NCBI GenBank assembly: GCA_014529385.2
Contig: CM043970.1
Span: forward strand, 41,533,279-41,597,278
DNA: 64,000 bases
Direction: 5' to 3'
From: Adiantum capillus-veneris
Taxonomy: Eukaryota; Streptophyta; Polypodiopsida; Polypodiales; Pteridaceae
Shown here: in pieces, positions 37,463 to 48,042 of the stretch
How the letters are laid out: every line of letters starts with the position of its first letter
How positions within the stretch are numbered: the stretch's first letter is position 1
The notes under the pieces: generated by a model
What the model was told of the DNA's origin: nothing
Database searches by the model: none
Seen by the model: the letters and a program-made list of their open reading frames with translations, nothing else
Made by a program: the position numbers and the translations under genes

Positions 37463-39476
37463 TATCTCGAGAAATTTGCGGTCTTTCCAGAAAAGCACCG
37501 GGCTTATGGCTGTGAGAGTTTGTGAGAGAACTCAAGAAAACACTATATGAAGGAGTTAAACCATAGATGCCATGAAGACTAGGGTTTGGAAGGAAGTGCA
37601 ATCAAAGAAGCCCCACTCTTTCTCTCTTGCACTCACACACACAAAGAAAGAACACAAAAGAGAGTGTCAAAACAACACAAAGATGAAAACATTAAGGCTA
37701 TGGTCATATCGTATCATGGGTAATATGAAAGGGATAATAGATGAGTTAATAGCATTCAATCTTGGCTGACCAAATAGGCTACGAATTGTTCTTTGGAATT
37801 GTAGTTTTGTGCTTACCATAATATATATATTTTGTCTAGTGATTGGGATTAATTGTGTGTACAAATCCTCTTAGTTCATAGCAAAATATTTACGCTTACG
37901 TCAAAAGAAACGTTATAGTCTATGAGAGGTAGTATGATGGGATCTGGTGATAGAAGTATTTCATTGAGCCTTTCTGGACCAAAGAGAAACACTATACGTT
38001 GTTGAAAGTGTATTTTACGGCTAATCCATACGTTAATTCTAATAGATTGTACAGAGTGAAAGCGATAGAAATTACCATCATGTGGGTTATTCATCTAGGA
38101 TATTATGTGAGAAATGTAGATATGAGAGAAGTGAAGAGATGAGAAGTTTCCCTCCCAAGCCCTATTCTTGCCCGTAGGCAATAAGGATACTGCGGGGAGA
38201 GATGTACTTGTAGCAAGGAGAACCTAGAATTTGTAGAGAGGATGAATTACTAAGAATGAGAGAGATAGGTTTGGTCAAGAAGATGAGATTAGATATACAT
38301 ATATGTCGGATTAGAGATGAAAAAGAAAAAAACAAGAAGTCAAGAAAACATCAATGTAGAACACATCTTACTTGACAAACCCTTCGGCACCATTATTGAT
38401 GGAGAGAGAAGAAGAGGGGAGAATTCAACTTTGATTGATACGCCAAGTCCACGACCTTATTTGATTAGAGTTGATCTTCCAAGGATAGCATGCAAGAATG
38501 GCTAGTCTTTCTCTAGGAGAAAGTGTAGGCTTAGGCTTATGTTAATGGCTAAGTACAATTTGGCATTACTACTCACTCCTTCATGAATCCCTCTCATCAA
38601 TGGCTTGAATGCTTGAGTTGTTTTCAAGGATGAAAAGGTCCCCTTTTATAGGGGAAGGGAACCCCCAAGGGTTTACACAAGAAGAGAGGAGCTAGTGTGA
38701 AAAGAAATTGGAAAAGTTGGAAATGAGTTGTCCGTGCATGATGTGGACATACTAGGGTCCAGTATTTTGATCGTATCTCCTCAACCATGGCTCCAAATAA
38801 AAAAGTAAAAATATGGACAAAAACTTCAGCTCATTACCTACAACTTCCTTTTTATATGCATTTTCCAATTCGGATTGGAACCTTGTGTTAAAAAATCATC
38901 AAAATAGGGTCCATTTGTGGCAGCAAAATTCTTCATGTGGTCCCCTTAGCCTAGACTTTCATTTGATTCCAAAGGACACCTCATGCCATATGAAAGCATG
39001 ACATTGCTCCTTGACAAAGTTTTGTAATTATGCTTGCAATAATGTATTAAAATAAATGTATCTTTGTAATAATTCCACCTAGTGTTCCACTAGGATTTGA
39101 TTCCCTCCTAGTAGCTATTTAAAAAGAAATCTAAAAAAAATATGAAAAATACATAGAATATATATATAAATTGGATGTTACCCTAGATATAGGATCTAGC
39201 TAGGGTGTGAGATGATAATGAGATAGTAGAAATAAAGAATCAATGCTTTTTGCCCCAAGTTAAAGAGGCGGAGCTATTGACGCTTTCCCATAGTATTTTC
39301 TGATGGTAAAGTAAGAATAGGTTACCCTTGAGAAAAATAATAGGATGAGATAGAAGGCTTATTATTATACTTAAATATGCATATGTACATTATAGGAAAT
39401 ATAATTATGTAACTAAAAAATTACAAAATAGATATTGTAGCATGCGTTCCCACTATGTACGTGTCACAGCACGACA
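37463..39476 (-). repeat. G2 5' LTR (~2.01 kb)
   Basis: Near-identical to 29381-31391, with a few percent substitutions and a slightly altered inner end (TATCTCGAG against TGTCGAG). Confidence 0.95.
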
Positions 39477-39795
39477 GCGTCAAGATGAAGCTCACACTCT
39501 CTCTCGTACACAGTACGCTCACTCATCGACTTCAAAACTTGTTTTGAAAAATGATTAAAGGTTTTTCATTAAGGTCAAAAGGTGGTATATATACCTTACA
39601 ATTCTCGAACCCTAAAGTTCCAAAATCAACCAACTACTCCATTTATCTATCAAAACTGGGATACAATCTGGAAACTTTTGTAAGTCCCAATATTTACAAG
39701 GTGAAAAATCAGGTTTCCTCAATAAATGAATAATTACAAAAAAATGATAATCCTCCGAGTAGCTAGTCTCCGTGGGGTTTGTCCAGCTTCTAACA
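39477..39795 (-). repeat. G1 LTR-A, right part
   Basis: Continues the LTR begun at 29222-29380 and matches 41859-42168. On the minus strand it starts TGTTAGAAGC after the polypurine tract GAGGAGGGGGGGAG. Confidence 0.88.
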
Positions 39796-39850
39796 CTCCC
39801 CCCCTCCTCGCTCATGTCGTCCCCGACATGGCCGTCGCTGATCCGCTTCT

Positions 39851-40162
39851 TCATCGTATAGTTTCACGGATCTTGATTAGTGATTCGTATCTGGCATGCA
39901 GGTTCATCATTGTTGGGCCAAAATAATTTGTGTTTATTGTGAAGAAGCCTGTGTAGAACGCTTCTTCAAAGGCCTGGAGGTGATAGGATGCTAGAAACAT
40001 TATCCTTTGATACAGCGCGTGTATCACCTCCTTGGAAGGCTGACCAGACAGATCATAAGTGCATCTGTAAGTATCTTGGAAGAAGAAGATACTGTCTGTC
40101 ACCTGGCCTGGCTTGAATGTCTCAAATACTACTAAAAGTGTTTTGCAGATTTTCTTCATCAT
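39851..40162 (-). pseudogene. G1-A ORF C-terminal part (second frame)
   Basis: Continues the coiled-coil ORF in another frame (TFKPGQVTDSIFFFQDTY... YFGPTMMNLHARYESLIK). A similar HARYESLLKMRE end is readable just upstream of LTR-B at about 42240-42300, so both G1 copies share this 3' coding end. No known domain. Confidence 0.5.
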
Positions 40163-41682
40163 GATGTCGTAAGGTCAGGTGAGCCAGTGAACAATTTGAT
40201 GGCGCCCGTTAGGGTTTTCACCATGTATTGGACACTTATTCTCTCACCTGCCTTCAAGCCCGACAGCTTAGGGTAATTTAGCCAAGTGGGTTGGGTCCTT
40301 TGCAAGATCTCCTTGGCTTTCCACGTCCTGATCCTTGGTAGAGGACAAAAGCTGAGGTTGTCTCTGATGTTTTTCGGTGCCTCTACCAAGTGGATTAGGT
40401 ATTGTGGGTACTTTGTGAGCCAAGCCTTCTGCCATTTTGGCTGAGAGTCAACAATTAGCCTGACCCCTTATGGTTGGGAGGTATCTGCGTTGTAAAGTGG
40501 TACGGTCGGCTCTTCTCTTATCTGCTTATTGATGGTGGCTGCTTCATATTTCAACAATGGATATGGGAGAGAGGGTTGAAGCCATTCATGCCTGAGGTTG
40601 CTGGCGTCAATCTTCTGGATGGTCATGGACTTGAAAACCCTCTGATCCCACTCTGAGGCTTCCTTTTTTGTCTCTCTGATCTCCACCTCTATTGCTTTAC
40701 GCAACTTTTCTTCCTCTTCCTGTGTTAGATCATGTGGCTCTTGAGAGGATTCTTCTAGGATTTCCTCTTGCATAGGTGTGTCCACCGGATTTGCCACATT
40801 CTCTAAATCAATGCCTTCATTTGCCGGTGGCCCTGTGCCCTCTTGCTCTCCTGCTTGCTGTCCTTTGAGCTCCTCGATCTACTTTAGGAGTTTTTGTTTT
40901 TCTGATTCAGCTTCTTCGCCTATATTCACGAGGAGGTCATTTAATTTGGTATTTATCCTCTCCGCCTCCTCGAGCTTTCTTTTTATACTTTCTACTTCTT
41001 CTTGCAGGGCCTTTTGGTCTTCTTCCATTCTTGTTTGCACGACAATAGACCCTTCTGCCATCATCAATCTTTGCTTTTTCTCTAGAGTCACCTTCTTCTG
41101 AAGTTCTTGCATCTATTCTTCATAAAGTTGACTCTCCGTAGTGATGTGAGTCGAGCTAGTAGCTCTGACTCTGGTAGGGGATGCCCGCAGCCTCTGGATG
41201 GTCTGATATTTCACTTTGAGCTGGTCCTTGAGCTCAACGACCTCATCCTAGCTGGCTTCTTGATCTATCTCCACCTTTTCTTTGGCGTTTCTCATGGCTT
41301 CAACTTCTTTAGATTCCTCAGCCAGCTGTAGGGTCAGGTTATCCCTTTCCCTCTCGGCATCTATTAGTGATTTGCTGAGCTGCTGACATTCCTCTTCAAC
41401 TCCTTGCATTCTTTGTGCTGCTGCCTGATTTTCTTCCTCCATTGCCTGGCATCTTTGCAATGCCCTTGCTGGGCTGGCCTGTAGCTCAGCTTCTCTCTCT
41501 TTCTGCCTTTGGCTTTGTCCTTGTAAAGTGTCTATTTCCATCTTAATCTTCACTTCAGTGGCCTTGAGAGATGCCATCTCACTTTCTGAAGCCTTGGATT
41601 GTGCTCTCAACCCAGTTAGCTTCGTCATCACCACATCCCAGTCATTGGAGGACGGGTGCAGGTCCACTGTATCTATGGCCAT
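40159..41682 (-). pseudogene. G1-A coiled-coil ORF, four in-frame stops
   Basis: A single frame of about 508 codons starts at ATG 41682 (MAIDTVDLHPSSNDWD). The first 320 codons are heptad-rich Glu/Lys/Gln/Leu segments (e.g. LQRCQAMEEENQAAAQRM) predicting long coiled coils; the C-terminal third (QPKWQKAWLTKYPQYLIHLVE) looks globular. It is interrupted by stops near 41249, 41112, 40880 and 40468: three TAG and one TAA, each one C-to-T step from a Gln codon, with no frameshift. Probably a gag-like or accessory structural protein of a non-autonomous gypsy group; I do not recognise a family. Confidence 0.6.
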
Positions 41683-41703
41683 TTCTTTTAGTTCTATTAA
41701 CCG

Positions 41704-42168
41704 ATAACGTATGCTCACCGAATCACCAGATGAAGCTCGTAGGTTGAGCTCGCAAAATCGGACCGTACGCCCGCAATGTAGGTATCGACGCGTAGCTCTC
41801 GTCAGGGGCAACACGTTGCACTTCTCCGCACTCGATTTCGACCACCGGTGCGCACGTAGCGTCAAGATGAATCTCTCACTCTCTCTCGTACACAGTACGC
41901 TCACTCACAGATAGTACTTTTTTAAAATGACAAAGGTTTTTCATTAAGGTCAGAAAGTGGTATAAATACCTTACAATTTTAAACCCTAATGTTCCAGTTT
42001 AACCATCTACTCAATCTAAATGTCAAAATTGGGATACAATCTAGAAACTTCTGTAAGCCCCAATATTTACAAAGGTGAAATGTAGGGTTTTCTCAATAAA
42101 TGAATAATAACAAAAAATAATAATCCACCGAGCAGTTATTCTCCGTTGGGTGTGTCCAGCTGCTAACA
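41704..42168 (-). repeat. G1 LTR-B (unsplit, ~465 bp)
   Basis: The reference copy showing the pre-insertion G2 target. It ends GCTGCTAACA and is followed by CTCCCCCCCTCC, which is the polypurine tract on the minus strand. Confidence 0.88.
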
Positions 42169-42530
42169 CTCCCCCCCTCCTTGTTCATGTCGTCCCCGAC
42201 ATGGCTGTTGAGCTGCTTCTTCATTATAGGCTTTCTCTCATCTTGAGAAGTGACTCATATCTTGCATGTTGAGCTAGTAGCATCGGGCCGAATATATCTG
42301 TGCTGATTGTGCATTTTTTATTTAGGCCCTGTGCTTGCCAAGTCGAATGCGACTGTGGCAGCCTCTTCTTTTGTGTACCCTGCAGCTAGCAGGTCCAAAA
42401 ATGTGTGATACGAATCATCCGACTCTTGTTGCTCACTTCGAGGCTTAGCCTCTTCCTTTGGCTTTGGCTCCTGGCTCTGCTCTTGCTTAGCCTCTTCCCG
42501 TTCTTCTGGTTTGTCTTCAGCCTCTTTATC

Positions 42531-43826
42531 TTATTGTGGAGGGCTGTGAGGAGGTGGTGAGGGCGGTGGGCTGGGTTTAGGGCTAGCCAGTAGAGATGTA
42601 GGCTTTCCCTTTAAATCTCTGTCTGCTTTAGTTTTTCTTTCTCTCTCTTGGCTCTCTTGCTCATCTAGAAGTTTCTGCCGTATTTGCTCCACTTCCTCCT
42701 CTATGAAAGGTACATGCAGTATATTCTCTAATGCGGCATCAAGAATCTCAAAAATTTTGATATAATCCTCGAATCTGTCCCTTTGCACTCTTCGGGATGA
42801 TCCCGACATTGACTCTAGAGATGGCTTCCAGAGTTCACTCAGATCACCTTTAAGGGCTCTCTCTGCTCTGAAGCTCTCCATCAGCCTCTCTAATCTTGCC
42901 GCTTTTTGTGACTTTGTTTCTTTCACCGGCACTTGGGAAAATTCCTTCTTTCCTTTCTTTTGCTCTGGCTGCTCCTCTTGAACAGGCTCTAGCCGTCTTT
43001 TCAGTCTTGTGGCAACCCTTGGTGCTCTTTGTGGCCATCTTCCTTTTGCGTGCAGTGCCCCATAAATCACCTTCGTGATTAGTTCTCCTGGCACAATATA
43101 TGTTGGCTTCTTGTTACCCATCTTTACTAGGTTGTCATGTATATACGCTGCATAATTGATTATCTTTGGGGTGCCCTTCGTCATTGCCCAAGTGAATGTC
43201 GTGGCAATTGCACCTGGCGGCATTATGTACTTCTGTGGCCTCTTCGTACACATGTGGAAGTATTGGTTGTACAACTGGCTCATGATTGCCACTCTTGGGT
43301 TGGAAAAATCTTCAAAGGTGTAGTTTCCTTTCTTCTCATTGTACACCTTGACCTCATCCCTTCTTTTAGTTACACTATCCCCCTTGTTAGAGAGGTCTAG
43401 TGCATCTGCTACAACTTTCTTAGTGATGATTATTTCTGTTTTTGGCCTACCTTGTAGATCTATTACTTTGGCCACTCCATCTTCTTTGATGGTTGTCACA
43501 AACTCCCAGACTCTCTTTATGTCCACCCCTGTCGGTACTGCTTCAAAGTAGTTGTGGAGATCAATCTTCTCCAAGTACCCGGCCATCTTGCTTCTTATGA
43601 ACTCATTGAGTTCTCGTGGCAACATTGGTAGCTCGATCACATTGCCTTCAGTGTCTTTAAATACTCCTTGGTAGATCTTTAGGTCGTTGGACTCTAACAG
43701 ATCTTCTTGGATCCATGTGCTGGTGGGCTTTAGTGTTCTTTCTGGTATGACGAAGGGATCCACTTCTTCTAGGTAGTCCTTGATGGTCATTCTTTTCTTC
43801 TTTGCCAATGACTTCGCGGCTGCCAT
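42531..43826 (-). CDS. G1-B ORF, unknown LTR-element protein (431 aa)
   Basis: An intact frame starting MAAAKSLAKKKRMTIKDYLE. Residues ~60-260 form a globular region (PRELNEFIRSKMAGYLEKID, NPRVAIMSQLYNQYFHMC, IMPPGAIATTFTWAM), followed by a basic stretch (RVATRLKRRLEP), a charged coiled-coil region and a proline/serine tail. The layout recalls the plant-transposon accessory domain found beside gag or env-like genes in Athila/Tat gypsy elements, but I cannot confirm homology. It sits upstream of LTR-B and downstream of the palindrome array, which would lie in its 5' region. With no stop in 431 codons it is better preserved than its neighbours. Confidence 0.55.
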   Translation of the reverse strand: MAAAKSLAKKKRMTIKDYLEEVDPFVIPERTLKPTSTWIQEDLLESNDLKIYQGVFKDTEGNVIELPMLPRELNEFIRSKMAGYLEKIDLHNYFEAVPTGVDIKRVWEFVTTIKEDGVAKVIDLQGRPKTEIIITKKVVADALDLSNKGDSVTKRRDEVKVYNEKKGNYTFEDFSNPRVAIMSQLYNQYFHMCTKRPQKYIMPPGAIATTFTWAMTKGTPKIINYAAYIHDNLVKMGNKKPTYIVPGELITKVIYGALHAKGRWPQRAPRVATRLKRRLEPVQEEQPEQKKGKKEFSQVPVKETKSQKAARLERLMESFRAERALKGDLSELWKPSLESMSGSSRRVQRDRFEDYIKIFEILDAALENILHVPFIEEEVEQIRQKLLDEQESQERERKTKADRDLKGKPTSLLASPKPSPPPSPPPHSPPQ

Positions 43827-43991
43827 AGATCCTGTTGCACTCAGTAGTCCGAAGTTAGCGTTTTTTCCATATTAGCTGAGAAAGTGAGTTTTAACTATCC
43901 AAATGACTTGAAAATTGAAAATAAAGCTTAAAAAGAACTTGTGAAGTTGTGCATGTGCTCACAGTGCAATTTTGGCCAAAATTTTCCATTT

Positions 43992-44015
43992 AGACATCCT
44001 ACGCGTAGGATGTCT
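43992..44015. promoter_or_regulatory. 24-bp perfect palindrome, copy 1
   Basis: AGACATCCTACG then its exact reverse complement, about 165 bp upstream of the ATG at 43826 on the minus strand. Perfect dyad symmetry suggests a site for a dimeric DNA-binding protein, or an RNA hairpin; function is not shown. Confidence 0.6.
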
Positions 44016-44275
44016 TTTTCATCAGAATTGGTTCATACTTGGCATGCTGGTAGTGCATGGCTTATGGAACATGGCTATGTGCTTGGATATGGATTTGGAT
44101 ATCAAAAAGTGGATTTTTGGGCTGGTTTAGGCTTTAGGTCACAATTTGGGTAGAAATTCCATAACAGGTAGCAATTGATGTCCAAATGGGTTGAAAATTG
44201 GTATATGGGCTCATTGCACCATTGTATTGGCTCCCATGATGTCATTCTTTGCACAGAAGGTCCAAATTATGTTGA

Positions 44276-44299
44276 AGACATCCTACGCGTAGGATGTCT
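44276..44299. promoter_or_regulatory. 24-bp perfect palindrome, copy 2
   Basis: Identical to copy 1, and followed like it by TTTTCATCA. Confidence 0.6.
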
Positions 44300-44524
44300 T
44301 TTTCATCAAAATGACATGAGATTTATTATGTGGGTAGTCCTTGGCCTATGGAACATGGCTATGCTCTTGGATTTGGATGTGGACAAGGATTGATGCTTGT
44401 AAGAGCCTGTGTGGTGTTTTTGGGCTCCAAAAGTGTATCTTGAAGGTGTTGGGGGTCAAAAATGATTAGAATGGTTTCAAAATTGACATATGAGCTCTTG
44501 ATGATGAGGTGATTGGATCTTTAA

Positions 44525-45863
44525 CACTAGGTTGGTAATGGGACACTTTTATGTCCTGGGACACTTTTATGTCCTGTTAAGTGACCATTTTCCTTGAATT
44601 ATGTCAAGAGTTTCAAAATGGATTTTGAGGTGATATTTGTCTAGAAAGTTGTCTCATGAGCTAAAAAAAACTCGACATTTTTTTGGAATATCAATTACAT
44701 CTTTAACCTTTTCCTTGCACAACATTTCACAACCTAAACTGTGTGAAAAAACGGGTCCTGTTTTTGACTTTTTTCAACTTTTTGCAACTATACCACTCTA
44801 GAATTCATGTTTGTGAGCTCTATAATGCTAGAGAACTATCTTTAGTAGTCCTCAACATGTTCTGATGCTTCTAGGCAGAAATAAATGTTAAAGTTGTAAG
44901 TTATGACCAAATTACAAAAATTGTCAAATCCTGTTTTTTAGCCAATTTTGGCTCTTCTATGATTTTTTTGGTGGCTTTCATGATATTCAAATGCGGTTTT
45001 GATTTTCTATGTCGCATATTGTAACATAAAGCTAATATTCCTTGAGTTTTGGGGCACCTAATACCCTATTTTTCATAGTAGACAACGATGGTTGATTTTT
45101 TCAATTATAGAAGAAAACGAAACATTCTAGTATATCAAGTATAGCTTTTTCAATATTGTTAGTTTCTTGTGACAGCTACATGCATTTTGTAGGTAGTAAC
45201 CATATCTAGTCATAAGGATCAAATTTGGCTAGATATTGAATAGTTTCTATGGGATTCTACAACTCATAATGTTGAACCCAGTTTTTTCATGTTTGCTGTA
45301 TTTAGTACTTCATCTTTGTCCCCAAGATTCCCCTTGGTAAGAGATGTATTATCCTTTTGACATGCTCCATGGCTCCTTATGAACCTAAAGGACAATAGGG
45401 AACTAAGAAAACATGCATATATTATTTGTATTGAGCGTGGCTATAGAAACTTTGATGATAGGTTTGCAGAATGGTAAAAATTCAACTTTTTTGTACCTAT
45501 TTCTTTTGGCAAAACAAAAAATAGTGAGTGAGAAGAAATCATATGTTCTGATCACCAACCCATTGAAGTTAACTAGGGAATTTATCTCAAGTCCTACAAA
45601 AATCCCTAATTTTATTTTTATGCAACAAAACTTAAGAAATGACTGTTTTGATGAAAATGTAATGGTCCATCAACTTTGGAGGCTTGGTGTGACCAAAAGA
45701 TGAGAATTTTTACAAGTTTCTTATTTTTACCATGTGTAATAGGCCTTAAACTATAACCTCAAGAAAGGATTTTACAAAATGAGTGGATCTACTATGGTTT
45801 TGGAGGTTTTTTTCAAAACCTTGAAAGGATACTTTTATGTCCTGTTAGGTTACCAACCTAGTG
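44525..45863. mobile_element. CACTA-like non-autonomous DNA element (1,339 bp)
   Basis: Ends are CACTAGGTTGGTAA and its exact reverse complement. TTAA flanks both sides (44521-44524 and 45864-45867), so the symmetrical block is 18 bp. Subterminal near-palindromes GGACACTTTTATGTCC occur twice at the left end (44540-44575) and as GGATACTTTTATGTCC at the right end (45827). No transposase is encoded. Removing it with one TTAA restores the 284-bp spacing of the surrounding array. TIRs beginning CACTA suggest CACTA, but TTAA duplications suggest piggyBac/Kolobok, so the superfamily is open. Confidence 0.8.
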
Positions 45864-45903
45864 TTAATGAACAAACATCCTCTACAGGCCCAAAAAGTCA
45901 AAT

Positions 45904-45927
45904 AGACATCCTACGCGTAGGATGTCT
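45904..45927. promoter_or_regulatory. 24-bp perfect palindrome, copy 3
   Basis: Identical to copies 1 and 2, although neighbouring sequence has diverged (ACTTCACC follows). Confidence 0.6.
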
Positions 45928-46177
45928 ACTTCACCAATTTTTGCTTCTGACCACACAGATTGGTTGGTGAATGTGTTGTGCAAGTTTCATGTGATTTGGA
46001 CAAGATTTGGTAGGTCTATGGCCCATTATGGCCTCTATGCCCTAACTTTGCGTTTTTTAATGCATATGAGGTCAATTTTGGTCCAAATGTTATGAGACTT
46101 GGTGAATAGCATGTAAAGGTCATTTAGAAAATGTGTATGATGAAAAATGTTGGAATCTGTGCCCAGAAATTCCCTTG

Positions 46178-46201
46178 AGACATCCTACGCGTAGGATGTC
46201 T
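46178..46201. promoter_or_regulatory. 24-bp perfect palindrome, copy 4
   Basis: Identical palindrome, 274 bp from copy 3. Confidence 0.6.
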
Positions 46202-46301
46202 CCTTATGATTTTTTTCATGGATTGTGCCCCTAGTGCATGCCCTTAGTCCCCCACAGTCCCTTTTAAGCCTAATTTCAACAAAACAGTCAAATGGATAGA
46301 A

Positions 46302-47784
46302 AATAACTCCCTGTGTGGACCTCAGAGCCTCCGAGTCATTTTCTAACTTTTGGAGTGCTTTTTGGCGATGAAATTTCTTGATGTTGATCTCCATAGCTTC
46401 CCGATCCCCTGGGGATCCTTGCCGTATGGTTTTTGTCGACTTTGGCTTCACCGGAGCTTCATTAGGTAATTTGTTGCTCTAGAAGCACCCGTGGTTGCTT
46501 TTAAATACCTTCGATGATTTGTGGTGGTCTACCACCATAGGACTTGGTTGTTGATGGTGTAGGAAAGCCGCTCGTGAAGTTTGGTGGCAAACAGACATGC
46601 GGTTTGGCCGCAAGAGCAATTTGACGCTTTGTGTGTCTGATGCCGTTTCTGAAGTTTAGTGCCGCTTTGGGTCACTCTTTGGTTATGTGGGTCACATAGA
46701 CTTGTTGAGCATGTCGAGATGCTCCCACCCATGAATTTTGGTAGCATTTGGTTGCCTTTTCGCCGATTTCCCATTTGGTGGCCTCTTGCGGGATTCTAGG
46801 AATTAGGGTTTTTCCCGATGGTTTTCTACTACCTTTGGACATCCAAGACTGGTCTCCTATGCTAGGGTAATCTTCCGATGAAGTCTTGTTGCTTTTGGGT
46901 TAGCCATTAGGTTGCCGCCTCTACTTGTAGGTCTCTACCGCCAGTTTTGTGTGTGAACCCTACGCTAGTTTTCGCGACAAAACGACAAACATGCGCGAAA
47001 AGCTCAAGGTGGTGAGCCTACCTCTCATGTCTGAAGCTCATCGAGTAGTCGTGTGCATCGTAGAAGCTGATGGAAGGCTCATCCGCTCTAGGTGGCAGAA
47101 GCTCTCTCCACAGTGAAAATGAGCTAAAAATGAGGTGAAAATTTCTTATAATCGAGGTCCCTGAACCACTTTTCATGAAATTTGACATGTGCTCTTATCT
47201 TCTTGCGAGATGCGATTTAGGCTCAAAAATTTCTTGATTTGGACTCCATTTGCTCTGTTTACCTGAAATTTGGCATTTCGGTCAAAACCTGGCCAAAACA
47301 CGCTCTCCGCTCCAGTCTCATAATTGCACCCCCACCGTACCATAGGTTGTCCTATAGTCACTGATCATCCCCATATTTTTTGTTTTTCATTACGACCGTT
47401 TTTCACCTGCTTTTTGTATTTTTGAAGTTTTTATGCCGAGAATTAGCAAAATTAAAAGGAAAATAGCAAATAAAACCTACAAAATCCCCAAAAATCATAA
47501 TAAATCACAAACATCACCGCCAAACATTATATACACTCATATGCAATTTTTATGGCCGGATTTCTCCGTTTTACCAATATTTTGCCCGAAAATTGGCTAT
47601 TTCTACTTATATACACACACCTAGGGGCTTGATTTGGTGTTTGGCCCTATATACCTATATATACATGATGTATAAGGGCATATGTACTTGGGTTAGTCTA
47701 GAAAATTTCTCAATCAAACAACAACCCTTAAAATAGTCGGAAATCATGCTCTTTTTTGCTCTTTCTGCTATTGGTTCCGCATTT
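46302..47784. other. non-coding, probable LTR/UTR sequence
   Basis: No supported gene. A TATATATAGG TATA-like motif reads on the minus strand near 47665. It probably includes the 3' LTR of G3, whose inner end is near 47785-47795; the outer end is unresolved. Confidence 0.4.
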
Positions 47785-48042
47785 GAGAATGTCTCCCCCC
47801 CTCCTAGCCGGAGTCCTCCCGGACGACAAGGTATCGCCTCGGAGTATGTGACATGCATAGGTTGAAAAAGTTGTGCTAATGCTTGGCCAATTAATGTGGC
47901 CCTATTTTATGCATACTCGGACAATGCATGGAAGAATTAATGTTGTGCAAGAGAAGGGAATAAGCAAGATGCTTATTGGCATTCGCCGTCGAGGTTTCCT
48001 ATTTTCTTTGCAAGTAACATCTGTAACTATACTGCTCTTTGT

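Larger units (their letters stand above)
29381..39476 (-). mobile_element. G2: full-length Ty3/gypsy retrotransposon nested in a G1 LTR
   Basis: 10,096 bp. The two LTRs of about 2.0 kb (29381-31391, 37463-39476) are nearly identical, ending TGTCGAGAAATTTGC...CAGCACGACA on the plus strand. The internal 6 kb encodes gag, protease, RT, RNase H and integrase on the minus strand. The insertion is dated after G1 because it interrupts a G1 LTR with a 4-bp duplication (GCAT/GCGT, one CpG change). Frames contain scattered stops, so this copy is probably inactive. Confidence 0.95.
39796..41700 (-). mobile_element. G1-A internal region: pol-less LTR element
   Basis: Lies between LTR-B (41704-42168, as 5' LTR) and LTR-A. 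It holds a coiled-coil reading frame but no protease, RT or integrase, so the element must depend on enzymes from elsewhere. No clear primer site follows LTR-B, so this copy may be rearranged. Confidence 0.7.
43940..46300. repeat. ~284-bp tandem array with a perfect 24-bp palindrome in each unit
   Basis: Identical palindromes (half-site AGACATCCTACG plus its reverse complement) lie at 43992-44015, 44276-44299, 45904-45927 and 46178-46201. Spacings are 284, 1628 and 274; subtracting the 1,343-bp CACTA-like insertion from the middle gap gives 285. Sequence between palindromes is only loosely similar among units. Confidence 0.85.
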
